This document shows positions 7,029 through 14,516 of a DNA stretch of 30,890 bases, in pieces (the first letter of the stretch is position 1; each line of letters starts with the position of its first letter). The position numbers and the translations under genes were made by a program. The notes under the pieces were generated by a model. It searched no databases, was not told the origin of the DNA, and saw only the letters and a program-made list of their open reading frames with translations. The DNA is from an uncultured Oscillospiraceae bacterium (GTDB lineage: Bacteria; Bacillota; Clostridia; Oscillospirales; Oscillospiraceae): assembly GCA_934615645.1 (NCBI GenBank), contig CAKTTR010000018.1:1-30890 (forward strand). The letters are read 5' to 3'.

Positions 7029-7065
7029 GAAAACCCCGGAGAACGCGATTTGCATTCTCCGGGGT
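7029..7065 (-). terminator. Terminator of the NlpC/P60 operon
   Basis: ACCCCGGAGAA (7033-7043) pairs perfectly with TTCTCCGGGGT (7055-7065). Read on the minus strand the stem is followed by TTTCC, just after the hydrolase gene. Confidence 0.75.
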
Positions 7066-7082
7066 CTCATGCCGGGTGTGGA

Positions 7083-8084
7083 TCAGACGATCCGGCGGCC
7101 GCCGACAAAGCGGCTTGCGTAGTAGCTCTCGCTCAGTGCGGAGATGACAACGCCGGTGCCGGAATTGGCAGCGTGGATAAACTGGCCGCCGCCAATGTAG
7201 ATGCCTACATGCGTCGCTGCTGCGCTCGAGGCGTAGGTCCCGCCAAAGAGGACCAGGTCGCCCGGCTGCAGATCCGCCATCGAGACGGCATAGCCGTTGC
7301 TCAGCTGGGCGGCAGCGGTGCGGTTCAGCGAATAGCCGAACTGCTTGAAGACATAGTAGGTGAAACCGGAGCAGTCAAAGCCGGAAGGAGAGGTTCCGCC
7401 CCATACGTAGGGATAACCGACGTATTTCTTGGCAAACTCCACGATCTGCTGTGCCGTAGAAGTGTTGGAGACTGCGGGTGCGGCGGCGCTGGCAGCGGGA
7501 GCGCTGGAAGTGGTCGTCGTTGTGGCAGTCGAGGTCGCAGTTGCCGCAGTGGACACGCCCGCGGTGGAGCAGGCGGTGCCGGAATTGCAAGAAGGCTTTT
7601 CGGTCAGGGTGACCAAATCGCTGCGGATGTAACCGGTCTGGCCGTTGTATACAACTTTATACCAGTTGCAGTTGAAGCCGATGATATCGACCAACGCACC
7701 GCCGGAAACCTGCGTCACGACACTGGAAGATGTGGCGGGGCCGCTGCGTAGATTGACCACAGCGGGATTGATGGAACCATTGCCAAGATCAATGTTTTCT
7801 CTGTCTTTTACCGTTATGTAATCGGCGTGCATGTAACCGATGTACAGGTTGTAATCGACCAGATACCAATCTCCAACCTTACGAAGGACGACGACTTGGT
7901 CGCCATTTGCGGCGTTGGTCAGAATATCAGCGCCGGTATTGTTCTTCGCGCGAAGCCGGAGAGAGGAAGCAGTGACCGTCCCGATGCCGGTTTTCAGCTC
8001 CGTCGCGCCAGCCGTTGCAGCCAGGGCGATGGTGAGGATCGCGATCAGAAAAGTCACAGCGAAAAATTTGTGCAATCGTTTCAT
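7083..8084 (-). CDS. Secreted cell-wall hydrolase: two SH3 domains plus NlpC/P60
   Basis: Probable D,L-endopeptidase acting on peptidoglycan stem peptides, 333 residues. A signal peptide covers about 1-27 (basic KRLHK, hydrophobic core, cleavage after ATAGA). Two bacterial SH3 domains follow at about 32-97 and 98-165 (each with a VxLRxx start and a G(Y/W)YxV-type core), then an Ala/Thr/Ser linker to about 205, then the NlpC/P60 domain to the end. The catalytic triad is complete: Cys238 in FDCSGF, His292 in THVGIYIG, His304 in FIHAAN. ATG 8084 has a GGAGG site five bases away. It follows the small gene at 8105-8395 by 20 bases and shares its promoter. The promoter region carries WalR-type direct repeats, which fits control of a wall hydrolase by an envelope-homeostasis regulator. 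Confidence 0.95.
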   Translation of the reverse strand: MKRLHKFFAVTFLIAILTIALAATAGATELKTGIGTVTASSLRLRAKNNTGADILTNAANGDQVVVLRKVGDWYLVDYNLYIGYMHADYITVKDRENIDLGNGSINPAVVNLRSGPATSSSVVTQVSGGALVDIIGFNCNWYKVVYNGQTGYIRSDLVTLTEKPSCNSGTACSTAGVSTAATATSTATTTTTSSAPAASAAAPAVSNTSTAQQIVEFAKKYVGYPYVWGGTSPSGFDCSGFTYYVFKQFGYSLNRTAAAQLSNGYAVSMADLQPGDLVLFGGTYASSAAATHVGIYIGGGQFIHAANSGTGVVISALSESYYASRFVGGRRIV

Positions 8085-8104
8085 ATGTACCTCCGTCTTA
8101 CTGT

Positions 8105-8395
8105 TTATTTGGCATGCAGGGCTCGCTCAAGCCATACGCTGCCAACATCAAGCGCGGTGTAGATGCCGTCTTTTTCGCTTTTCTTCACGACTCTGCTTCT
8201 GGATTTTACAGACGGATCTGTCAGCTGGAGCTGCACCAGAACGCGAGAGGCGACATCCATGTCACCGACCTTCTTGCTTTCCAAAATTTGAAGCATGACG
8301 ATGTATGCATCGGCCATGGATCCATAGTAGATCAGATTGTCCTTCCGCATCAGCGGGCGGCCTTTATAGGTCAGGACTTCATTTTTATCAGACAT
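8105..8395 (-). CDS. Conserved small protein of unknown function
   Basis: A 96-residue soluble protein beginning MSDKNEVLTYKGRPLMRK. I have no named family for it. It looks like a compact alpha/beta protein: a basic N-terminal strand region (YKGRPLMRKDNLIYYG), a helix (MADAYIVMLQILESKK), a central VASRVLVQLQLTDP strand and a C-terminal helix (DVGSVWLERAL). No signal peptide, membrane segment or cysteine is present. ATG at 8395 has an AGAGGGGG site six bases away; the longer frame to 8455 runs back through the promoter and is rejected. It is the first gene of an operon with the NlpC/P60 hydrolase, so a role linked to envelope growth is possible but not shown. Confidence 0.82.
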   Translation of the reverse strand: MSDKNEVLTYKGRPLMRKDNLIYYGSMADAYIVMLQILESKKVGDMDVASRVLVQLQLTDPSVKSRSRVVKKSEKDGIYTALDVGSVWLERALHAK

Positions 8396-8417
8396 ACCAT
8401 ACCCCCTCTGATCAAAA

Positions 8418-8434
8418 TGTAACCAAATTGTAAC
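8418..8434 (+). promoter_or_regulatory. WalR-like direct repeat over the -10 region
   Basis: TGTAAC-CAAAT-TGTAAC matches the published WalR (YycF) consensus TGTWAH-N5-TGTWAH exactly. A third, weaker half (TGTATC, 8439-8444) follows. The repeat overlaps the -10 box of the operon promoter, a position expected for repression. The match is seen; binding is inferred. Confidence 0.5.
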
Positions 8435-8455
8435 ACATTGTATCCGCTGTGTCAA
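8427..8455 (-). promoter_or_regulatory. Promoter of the small protein-NlpC/P60 operon
   Basis: On the minus strand, perfect TTGACA (8450-8455), 17-bp spacer, TACAAT (8427-8432), 31 bases upstream of the start codon. Confidence 0.7.
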
Positions 8456-8481
8456 TATCAGAAGCGGAAAAAATGAAATTC

Positions 8482-8498
8482 GTTACAAAAAAGATACA
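8482..8498 (-). promoter_or_regulatory. Second WalR-like direct repeat upstream of the promoter
   Basis: On the minus strand TGTATC-TTTTT-TGTAAC matches TGTWAH-N5-TGTWAH with one mismatch. It lies about 70 bases upstream of the predicted start, in the same orientation as the gene, a position suited to activation. Confidence 0.4.
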
Positions 8499-8598
8499 AA
8501 AACTTGCGTATCACGAATGGCAGCAAGACGGTACATATGAAATTTACAAGGTACCTGGCGGCGCAGCTGCACAAAAAGTTACAGCGCCGTAACGGTCA

Positions 8599-8623
8599 GA
8601 AAAAATGCGGCCCGACGGGCCGC
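8599..8623 (-). terminator. Rho-independent terminator downstream of ireB
   Basis: On the minus strand GCGGCCC-GTC-GGGCCGC is followed by ATTTTTT. It is the only hairpin with a T-run between ireB and the next gene. Confidence 0.75.
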
Positions 8624-8646
8624 GGACCTGGTCAGCAGGACCGGCG

Positions 8647-8686
8647 CCCGGCGCGCCCTGGCGTAACGCGGCCAGGGCGCGCCGGG
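8647..8686. repeat. Perfect 16-bp GC-rich inverted repeat after ireB
   Basis: CCCGGCGCGCCCTGGC (8647-8662) and its exact complement (8671-8686) enclose an 8-base loop. It lies eight bases after the ireB stop and has no T-run; it may protect the mRNA 3' end or assist the terminator that follows. Confidence 0.6.
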
Positions 8687-8693
8687 GCACTGC

Positions 8694-8942
8694 TTATTCG
8701 TCGAACAAATAGTGGCGGACGATCTCTTGCAGAAGGTCGTCCCGGTCGATCTTGCAGATCAGGCTGCGGGCGTTATTGTAATTGGTGATATACGTCGGGT
8801 CTTCAGAAAGAAGATAGCCGACAATCTGGTTAATGGGATTGTAGCCTTTTTGCTGCAGCGCTGCATAGACGGATTTGAGAATTTCCTTCATCTGCTGCTG
8901 CTCCTCGTCCTGAACGTGGAATTTGATGGTGTTGTCGTCCAT
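8694..8942 (-). CDS. ireB: IreB family regulatory phosphoprotein (UPF0297)
   Basis: Small cytoplasmic protein of 82 residues. In Enterococcus faecalis IreB is phosphorylated by the PASTA kinase IreK and limits cephalosporin tolerance. The family hallmark is unmistakable: GYNPINQIVGYLLSEDPTYI at about residues 33-52, then NYNNARSLICKIDRDDLLQEIVRHYL to the end. Thr5 in the N-terminal tail is in the region phosphorylated in the enterococcal protein. ATG 8942 has an AAGGAGGTG site. In many Firmicutes the gene is followed by ruvX and a DUF1292 gene; here a terminator follows at once, so it is monocistronic and the usual partners are elsewhere or absent. Confidence 0.93.
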   Translation of the reverse strand: MDDNTIKFHVQDEEQQQMKEILKSVYAALQQKGYNPINQIVGYLLSEDPTYITNYNNARSLICKIDRDDLLQEIVRHYLFDE

Positions 8943-8967
8943 AATTGCCGCACCTCCTTTTCTCTAT

Positions 8968-8996
8968 ATCATACCGTATTCCGGGGCTAAAGTAAA
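8968..8996 (-). promoter_or_regulatory. Promoter of ireB
   Basis: On the minus strand, TTTACT (8991-8996), 17-bp spacer, TATGAT (8968-8973), 25 bases before the start codon. Confidence 0.5.
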
Positions 8997-9036
8997 GCAA
9001 CAATTGGAAACAAACCCGGAACAAATAACGACACGG

Positions 9037-9073
9037 CGGCGCTGTATGCACCGGAAGGGAGCATACAGCGCCG
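9037..9073 (-). terminator. Hairpin terminator after pheT
   Basis: CGGCGCTGTATGC (9037-9049) and GCATACAGCGCCG (9061-9073) form a perfect 13-bp stem with an 11-base loop, about 80 bases after the pheT stop. There is no long T-run. I see nothing else in 9074-9152. Confidence 0.55.
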
Positions 9074-9152
9074 GGCGATAGCGATAGTATTCCAGGAACC
9101 GGGTAATCTTATACCATACCGCCTATTCCATGGGGAACGGTGTTTTGGTAGG

Positions 9153-11537
9153 TTACCGCAGGACTGCGCCTAGCTCTTGTTGCAGATGAGACAGGATCTT
9201 CTGGGTCGCTTCCTCCGATTCTGCCACGGTCAGCGTGCGGTCATCGGCCCGCAGGGTCAGGCTGAAGGCGACGCTCTTTTTGCCCGGGGCGATTCCGGCG
9301 CCGCGGTAGACGTCGAAGAAGCGGATATCCCGCAGCAGCTTGCCGCCGGCAGCGGCGATGCAGTGCTCCAGCTGGCCGACGGTGCAGCTCTCGTCGCAGA
9401 CCAGGGCCAGGTCCCGGGTGATGGCCGGGTATTTGGGCAGGGGATGGTACGTTGCCTCCGGCTGTTGCTGCTGCATGAGGCCGGTGAAATCCAGCTCGGC
9501 GCAGTAGACCTCGGCGTCAATGCCGTAATTCTTCGCGACCAGGGGATGGATCTGGCCCAGCACGCCGTAGGGCTTGCCGTCGATGGTGAGCTCGGCGCAG
9601 CGGCCGGGGTGATAGCTGGGGTTCTCCCGCTGGGCGGTGAACTCTGCCGGGCGAATGTTCAACTGCCGCAGCAGCGCTTCGACCTGGCCCTTGAGGGAGT
9701 AGAACGTCGTATGCGGGCCGTAGGCGCCGAAGACGAAGACCTTCGGCTCGTTTGCCAGCGGGCTGTCCTCCCGGGGCAGGTAGATCTTGGCCAGCTCGTA
9801 GAGCTGCACGTCCTTATTGTGGAACGCGTAGTTGCGGGCCAGGATCTCCAGCATGGAGGGCAGGGCTGTCGTCCGCATGACGGACGTGTCCTCGCCCAGG
9901 GGGTTCTGAATTTTCAGGGTATTGCGCAGGGGGGAGTCTGCCGGGATGCGGATGCGGTCAAAGATCGTGGGGGAGACGAAGGAGTAGGTGATGATCTCGC
10001 TGAAGCCCATGGCCCGGGCTGTGGCCCCAGCCTGGTTTTCCAGCAGCTGGGCGGGGGAGTAGCCGCCCTTGGTCGTCGTGCCCCGCATCATCGTCGTGGG
10101 GATGTTGTTGAAGCCGTAGAGACGGCCGACCTCCTCGGCGATATCGGCGCACATCCGCAGATCGGGCCGGAAGGAGGGGACATGGATCGTCATGCCGTCC
10201 ACCGGGATCTCCAGGCGGCGCAGGTATTCCTTCATGTCATCCGTGGAGATGTCCGTGCCCAGCAGCCGGTTGATCTTCTCCGGCTCCAGGGGCAGGGTGA
10301 CCTCTTCCGGGATATAGTTGAGGATGTCAATGACGCCGTCCAGGACTTCACCGGCGCCCAGCAGCTCGACCAGCTCGCAGGCGCGGTTGACGGCCTCCAG
10401 GGTCATCATCGGGTCGATGTTCTTCTCAAATTTTGCAGAGGCGTCCGTCCGCATACCCAGGGCCAGGGCAGTCTGGCGGATGGAGGTGCCGTCAAAGTTT
10501 GCAGACTCGAAGACGACGTCCGCCGTATCGGCGACGATCTCGCTGTTCTCGCCGCCCATGATCCCGGCCAGGCCCACCGGCTTTGTTTCGTCGGCGATGA
10601 CCAGCATATCCGGCTGGAGCGGGCGGACGTTGCCGTCGAGGGTCGTCAGCTGCGTGTCCGTACCGGCGCGGCGGACGATGATCTTGCCGCCGGAGACATA
10701 GCGGTAGTCAAAGGCGTGCATCGGCTGGCCGTATTCGACCATGACATAGTTTGTGATATCGACGATATTGTTGATGGGCCGGATGCCCGCCGCACGCAGG
10801 CGCTGGCGCATCCACTTGGGGGAGGGGCCAATCTTGACATTGCGGACCATCCGCGCCGTGTAGCGGCGGCACAGGTCCTCCGCCGGGACTTCAACGTCCA
10901 GCAGATCGGTCAGGCTGCCCGCTGCGCCGCCCTTGACCACCGGAGTATGATGGTGCATCGGCAGGTTGAAGGCCGCTGCGCTCTCCCGGGCCAGGCCCAG
11001 CAGGCTGTAGCAGTCGGGGCGGTTGTTCGTGATCTCAAATTCCACGATGGTGTCATCGTTGCCGATGATCTCGTTGATATCCTGCCCCGGGGTGCAGGGT
11101 TCATCGTTCAAAATCCAGATGCCGTCGGCAAAGACGCCGGGCAGGTCGTGCTCGGTCAGGCCCAGCTCTGCGTAGGAGCAGAGCATGCCGCAGGAGGCGA
11201 CGCCGCGGAGCTTGCCCTTGGTGATGTGCACGCCGCCGGGCAGGTCGCTGTTGTGCCGGGCTACGGGGACAAGGTCGCCCTCGTGGACGTTCTGCGCGCC
11301 GGTGACGATCTGCACCGGCTCCGCGCTGCCGTCGTCGACCATGCAGACCCACATGTGATCGGAGTTTTCATGCCGGGCCATCGACAGGACCTTGCCCACG
11401 ACGACGTTCTTGATCTCCGCATCCATCCGGGTGACGGTCTCAACCTTCTGCCCCGCCAGGGTCAGGACGTCGGCATATTCTTTGTCTGTGGCTTCGATCT
11501 CCACAAATTCTTTTAACCATTTTCTGGAAATATTCAT
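9153..11537 (-). CDS. pheT: Phenylalanine-tRNA ligase beta subunit
   Basis: Large subunit of the cytoplasmic alpha2-beta2 phenylalanyl-tRNA synthetase, 794 residues, the full family length. Domains in order: N-terminal helix and tRNA-binding (EMAP-like) fold at about 40-150; B3/B4 editing module at about 210-395, with the NIVDITNYVMVEYGQPMHAFD block; B5 domain at about 405-475; core synthetase-like domain to about 690 (GFSEIITYSFVSP, LPSMLEILARNYA); and FDX-ACB anticodon-binding domain at about 700-793 (YPAITRDLALVCDE). No frameshift or truncation is visible. ATG 11537 has a GGGAGG site six bases upstream and lies 19 bases after pheS, so both are co-transcribed under the T-box leader. The 779-codon open frame on the opposite strand is a GC-rich shadow. 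Confidence 0.98.
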   Translation of the reverse strand: MNISRKWLKEFVEIEATDKEYADVLTLAGQKVETVTRMDAEIKNVVVGKVLSMARHENSDHMWVCMVDDGSAEPVQIVTGAQNVHEGDLVPVARHNSDLPGGVHITKGKLRGVASCGMLCSYAELGLTEHDLPGVFADGIWILNDEPCTPGQDINEIIGNDDTIVEFEITNNRPDCYSLLGLARESAAAFNLPMHHHTPVVKGGAAGSLTDLLDVEVPAEDLCRRYTARMVRNVKIGPSPKWMRQRLRAAGIRPINNIVDITNYVMVEYGQPMHAFDYRYVSGGKIIVRRAGTDTQLTTLDGNVRPLQPDMLVIADETKPVGLAGIMGGENSEIVADTADVVFESANFDGTSIRQTALALGMRTDASAKFEKNIDPMMTLEAVNRACELVELLGAGEVLDGVIDILNYIPEEVTLPLEPEKINRLLGTDISTDDMKEYLRRLEIPVDGMTIHVPSFRPDLRMCADIAEEVGRLYGFNNIPTTMMRGTTTKGGYSPAQLLENQAGATARAMGFSEIITYSFVSPTIFDRIRIPADSPLRNTLKIQNPLGEDTSVMRTTALPSMLEILARNYAFHNKDVQLYELAKIYLPREDSPLANEPKVFVFGAYGPHTTFYSLKGQVEALLRQLNIRPAEFTAQRENPSYHPGRCAELTIDGKPYGVLGQIHPLVAKNYGIDAEVYCAELDFTGLMQQQQPEATYHPLPKYPAITRDLALVCDESCTVGQLEHCIAAAGGKLLRDIRFFDVYRGAGIAPGKKSVAFSLTLRADDRTLTVAESEEATQKILSHLQQELGAVLR

Positions 11538-11556
11538 CTTATAACCTCCCTTTGCC

Positions 11557-12585
11557 TTAGAACTGGGACAGGAACCGAATGTCGTTTTCGAAGATCAGGC
11601 GCATATCCGAGATGCAGAAGCGCCGCATGGCCATGCGCTCCAGGCCGATGCCAAAGGCAAAGCCGCTGTAGACCTCCGGGTCGATCCCGCAGCCGCGCAG
11701 GACGTTGGGGTGCACCATACCGGCGCCCAGCAGCTCAATCCAGCCTTCACCCTTGCAGGTACGGCAGCCGGCGCCGTGGCACTCGAAGCACTGCACGTCG
11801 ACCTCGCAGCTGGGCTCCGTGAAGGGGAAGTGGTGGGGCCGCAGACGGATGACGGAGTCCGGCCCGTAGAGCTGCTTGACCAGGGTGTCAAACGTGCCCT
11901 TGAGGTCTGCCATGGTGATGCCCTTGTCGATGACTAGGCCTTCGATCTGGTGGAACATCGGGCTGTGGGTAGCGTCGACCTCGTCCTTCCGGTAGACGCG
12001 GCCCGGGGCCAGAATGCGGATGGGCGGATGCTGGATGGCCTCCATGGCGCGGATCTGCATAGGGCTGGTCTGGGTGCGCAGGAGGACGGAGTCGTCATCC
12101 GTCAGGTAGAAGGTATCGCTGCGGTCCCGGGCGGGGTGGCCCTCCTGGGTGTTGAGCTTGGTGAAGTTATACTCGGCAAGCTCGATCTCCGGGCCGTCGA
12201 GGATCGTGTAACCCATGCTGATGAAAATTTCCTTGGCTTCGTCCAGGGCCTTGTTCATGGGGTGCTTATGGCCCAGGCAGACGGCGTCGCCGGGGATGGT
12301 GACGTCCAGCGCTTCGTCGCGCAGCTTCTTTTCCAGGGCGATGGCGTGCAGCGCCGTGCGGCGCGCCTCCAGGTGGGACTCGATATCGGCGCGGACCTGG
12401 TTGGCCAGCTGCCCGATGAGGGGGCGCTCCTCGGCGGAGAGCTTGCCCATCTGCTTTAATACGGCAGTCAATTCGCCCTTCTTGCCCAGAAGACGCACCC
12501 GCAGGTCTTCCAGCGCCGCGGGGTCGGACGCCTGGTCCAGCTCCTGCATGGCGCTGCGTCTGATTTGCTCCAGCTGTTGCTTCAT
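11557..12585 (-). CDS. pheS: Phenylalanine-tRNA ligase alpha subunit
   Basis: Catalytic subunit of phenylalanyl-tRNA synthetase (class II), 342 residues, normal for the family. It has an N-terminal coiled-coil region that contacts tRNA (about 1-85) and a catalytic core. Recognisable blocks are GHKHPMNKALDEAKEIF, LLRTQTSPMQIRAM, PGRVYRKDEVDATHSPMFHQ (motif 2 region), the cysteine cluster CFECHGAGCRTCKGEGW, and motif 3 in FGIGLERMAMRRF. ATG 12585 has a GGAG site and starts at the usual MKQQLEQI; the frame to 12759 runs back through the T-box and is not used. It is the first gene of the pheST operon. Confidence 0.98.
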   Translation of the reverse strand: MKQQLEQIRRSAMQELDQASDPAALEDLRVRLLGKKGELTAVLKQMGKLSAEERPLIGQLANQVRADIESHLEARRTALHAIALEKKLRDEALDVTIPGDAVCLGHKHPMNKALDEAKEIFISMGYTILDGPEIELAEYNFTKLNTQEGHPARDRSDTFYLTDDDSVLLRTQTSPMQIRAMEAIQHPPIRILAPGRVYRKDEVDATHSPMFHQIEGLVIDKGITMADLKGTFDTLVKQLYGPDSVIRLRPHHFPFTEPSCEVDVQCFECHGAGCRTCKGEGWIELLGAGMVHPNVLRGCGIDPEVYSGFAFGIGLERMAMRRFCISDMRLIFENDIRFLSQF

Positions 12586-12599
12586 AACAAAATCTCCTT

Positions 12600-12865
12600 C
12601 GTTTGGTTGATGACAAAAAAATAGATGCCCTCCGCCCAATGGGGACGGAAGACACACCTCCGCGGTACCACCCGCAATTCGCCGGAAGACCCGGCGCACT
12701 TGACGCTTGTAACGGAGCGACCCGGCCCGCTCTACTGCTGGTTCAAGGGGGCGGTTCACGGGAGAAAGCCCTGCTGCCGGCGGGGAAGCGGTTTGCAGCT
12801 GACCCGCTCTCTCTGTACCCTGCCCTTGGCAGCACGACGGCCCGATCGTAACCTTTGGCCTATTG
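12600..12865 (-). ncRNA. T-box leader of pheST
   Basis: tRNA-sensing leader RNA that raises transcription when uncharged tRNA(Phe) accumulates. On the minus strand the highly conserved antiterminator core GGGTGGTACCGCG (complement of 12661-12673) contains the bases that pair with the tRNA acceptor end. It is followed by a terminator stem CTTCCG(T)CCC/GGGCGGAGG and a run of seven T residues (to 12615). Upstream, GC-rich Stem I sequence includes an AGAGAG motif and spans to about 12850. I could not place the specifier codon with certainty; a TTC in the 3' half of Stem I is the candidate. Identity as phenylalanine-responsive follows from the genes it controls. Confidence 0.92.
12614..12650 (-). 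terminator. T-box regulated terminator
   Basis: On the minus strand CTTCCG(T)CCC, loop CATT, GGGCGGAGG, then about ten bases and TTTTTTT. The 5' arm lies just downstream of the antiterminator core. Confidence 0.75.
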
Positions 12866-12870
12866 CTCTT

Positions 12871-12899
12871 ATACTAACACAGTTTTTTTTTTCTTGCAA
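12871..12899 (-). promoter_or_regulatory. Promoter of the pheST operon
   Basis: On the minus strand, TTGCAA (12894-12899), 17-bp spacer that includes ten consecutive A residues, TAGTAT (12871-12876). It lies back to back with the nnrD promoter, the two -35 boxes only nine bases apart. Confidence 0.5.
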
Positions 12900-12908
12900 C
12901 AATTAAAT

Positions 12909-12937
12909 TTGACGATTCACGGCTTATCGTCTATAAT
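12909..12937 (+). promoter_or_regulatory. Promoter of the nnrD-alr-mazF operon
   Basis: TTGACG (12909-12914), 17-bp spacer, perfect TATAAT (12932-12937), 52 bases before the nnrD start. Confidence 0.75.
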
Positions 12938-12989
12938 AAATGGAATCGTGCAAGAAGGATCGTGCAAAAGTGCGGAGGAGGGAGCGACG

Positions 12990-13862
12990 ATGGCGCAGGC
13001 GATGGTCTTGGAGGCGGCGCAGATCCGGCAGCTGCTGCCGGTGCGGCCCCGGTTTTCTCATAAGGGGGATTACGGGCGGGTGCTGCTGGTCTGCGGCAGC
13101 GTCGGCTTTACCGGCGCGGCGGCGCTGGCGGCCCGGGCTGCACTGCGGACCGGCGCGGGGCTCATCACCGTCGCGACGCCGCGGCAGGTCTGGCCCATCG
13201 TCGCGGCGAAGCTGGACGAGCCGATGGTCGTGCCGATGGCGGAGGATAAAGCCGGGCGGCTGAGCCTGCAGGCGGCGCCTGCGCTGACGCAGCTGCTTGC
13301 AAAGGCAGACGCCTGTCTCATCGGCCCGGGCCTGGGCCGGAGCGAGGAGCTGGATGCGCTGGTTGCCGCCCTGGTGAGCGCGGCCCGCTGCCCCGTCGTC
13401 CTGGATGCCGATGGCATAAACGCCATGGCCGGGCATATAGATAGACTGCGTGAGGCGGCCTGTCCGCTGATCCTGACGCCCCATGACGGCGAATTTCTCC
13501 GCCTGTCTCCCGGCGCTGCGCTGCCGCCTGCGGATTTTGATACCCGGGCGGACCGGGCGATGATGCTTGCCCGGAGGCTTAGCGCGGTGGTCCTCCTGAA
13601 GGGCTATCGGACGGCCATTACCGACGGCACGCGGCTCTACCGCAATGAGACGGGGAACCCCGGCATGGCCACCGGCGGCAGCGGCGATGTCCTGGCGGGG
13701 ATGCTGGTTTCGCTGCTGGGGCAGGGGGTTGCGCCGCTGGAAGCAGCGGCGGCAGCGGCCTGGCTCCACGGCGCGGCGGGGGACCGCTGCGCGGCAGAGC
13801 GCGGGGAATACGGCATGACGCCCTCGGATCTGATCGACGCCGCTTCACGACTCTTACCATAA
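12990..13862 (+). CDS. nnrD: ADP-dependent NAD(P)H-hydrate dehydratase
   Basis: Metabolite-repair enzyme that dehydrates the S form of NAD(P)HX back to NAD(P)H using ADP or ATP. It has 290 residues, a single YjeF C-terminal (ribokinase-like) domain. Signatures are CGSVGFTGAAALAARAALRTGAG near residues 31-53, ACLIGPGLG, PVVLDADGINA, ILTPHDGEF, and the phosphate-binding GMATGGSGDVLAG with Gly229-Asp233. The epimerase (YjeF N-terminal) domain that is fused in many bacteria is absent, so it must be a separate gene or missing. ATG 12990 has a GGAGGAGGGAG site; the longer frame to 12855 starts before the promoter. It is first in an operon with a lipoprotein, alr and mazF. Confidence 0.94.
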   Translation: MAQAMVLEAAQIRQLLPVRPRFSHKGDYGRVLLVCGSVGFTGAAALAARAALRTGAGLITVATPRQVWPIVAAKLDEPMVVPMAEDKAGRLSLQAAPALTQLLAKADACLIGPGLGRSEELDALVAALVSAARCPVVLDADGINAMAGHIDRLREAACPLILTPHDGEFLRLSPGAALPPADFDTRADRAMMLARRLSAVVLLKGYRTAITDGTRLYRNETGNPGMATGGSGDVLAGMLVSLLGQGVAPLEAAAAAAWLHGAAGDRCAAERGEYGMTPSDLIDAASRLLP

Positions 13863-13876
13863 AGGATGTGAAGCAT

Positions 13877-14446
13877 TTGCGGCGAATTTTTGCGCTGCTG
13901 CCGGTGCTGGCCCTGGCCGTGCTGCTGGGCAGCTGCACCGCGCCGACAGCGTGCATGGAGGAGGCGACGGCGTTCCGCGCCGCCCTGTGCAACGCGGGCG
14001 GCTGCAGCTTCCAGGCGGAGATCACAGCGGATCACGGCGATTATACGACGACCTTTACGCTCCAGTGCCGGTATGACACGCAGAGCGGGGCGCTGGATTT
14101 TACCGTCGCCGCTCCGGATTCCATCTCCGGCATCGCCGGGACAGTCGATACGGACCGGAAAACCGTCACCTTTGCAGCCACTGCCTTGGAAACGCCTCTG
14201 CTGGCGGCGGAAAAATTAGCGCCGGTGGCGCTGCCCCAGGTGCTGGCTGAGAGCTGGGCCGGGTCGTACATCGCCCAGGCGGGCAGCGACCACGCGTATA
14301 CCGTCGTGCTGTATCAAAACGGCTACGAGGACGATACGCTCCAGGTCGAGACCTGGTTTTCCGAGGGCGCACCGGTCTACGCGTCGATCTGGTATGACGG
14401 TGTCGGTCAGGCGGGGGTGCAGATCTCTGATTTTCAATTATACTAG
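13877..14446 (+). CDS. Putative lipoprotein in the GerS position
   Basis: Lipoprotein of about 189 residues. The signal peptide (RRIFALLPVLALAVLLGSC) ends in the lipobox LGSC, so the Cys should be lipidated. The mature part is rich in beta-strand-like stretches (YTTTFTLQCRYD, ALDFTVAAPDSISGIAGTVD, HAYTVVLYQNG, QVETWFSEGAPVYASIWYDG, VQISDFQLY). That pattern recalls a LolA-like half-barrel, which is inference from composition. Placement between nnrD and alr recalls Clostridioides difficile gerS-alr2, where GerS is a LolA-like lipoprotein needed for cortex modification. I chose TTG 13877 because the AAAGGA site is ten bases upstream; GTG 13868, one base from that site, is the alternative. Sequence identity to GerS is not established here. 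Confidence 0.8.
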   Translation: MRRIFALLPVLALAVLLGSCTAPTACMEEATAFRAALCNAGGCSFQAEITADHGDYTTTFTLQCRYDTQSGALDFTVAAPDSISGIAGTVDTDRKTVTFAATALETPLLAAEKLAPVALPQVLAESWAGSYIAQAGSDHAYTVVLYQNGYEDDTLQVETWFSEGAPVYASIWYDGVGQAGVQISDFQLY

Positions 14447-14516
14447 AATGACATAAGGCGTTTGGAAGCGTGTCTCCCAAGCGCCGGATCACAGGCATAG
14501 GAAGGACAAAAAGACA

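Noticed and set aside
9177..11516. 779-codon open frame on the plus strand
   Set aside because: Exact shadow of pheT produced by GC-rich codon use; low-complexity composition and no ribosome binding site.
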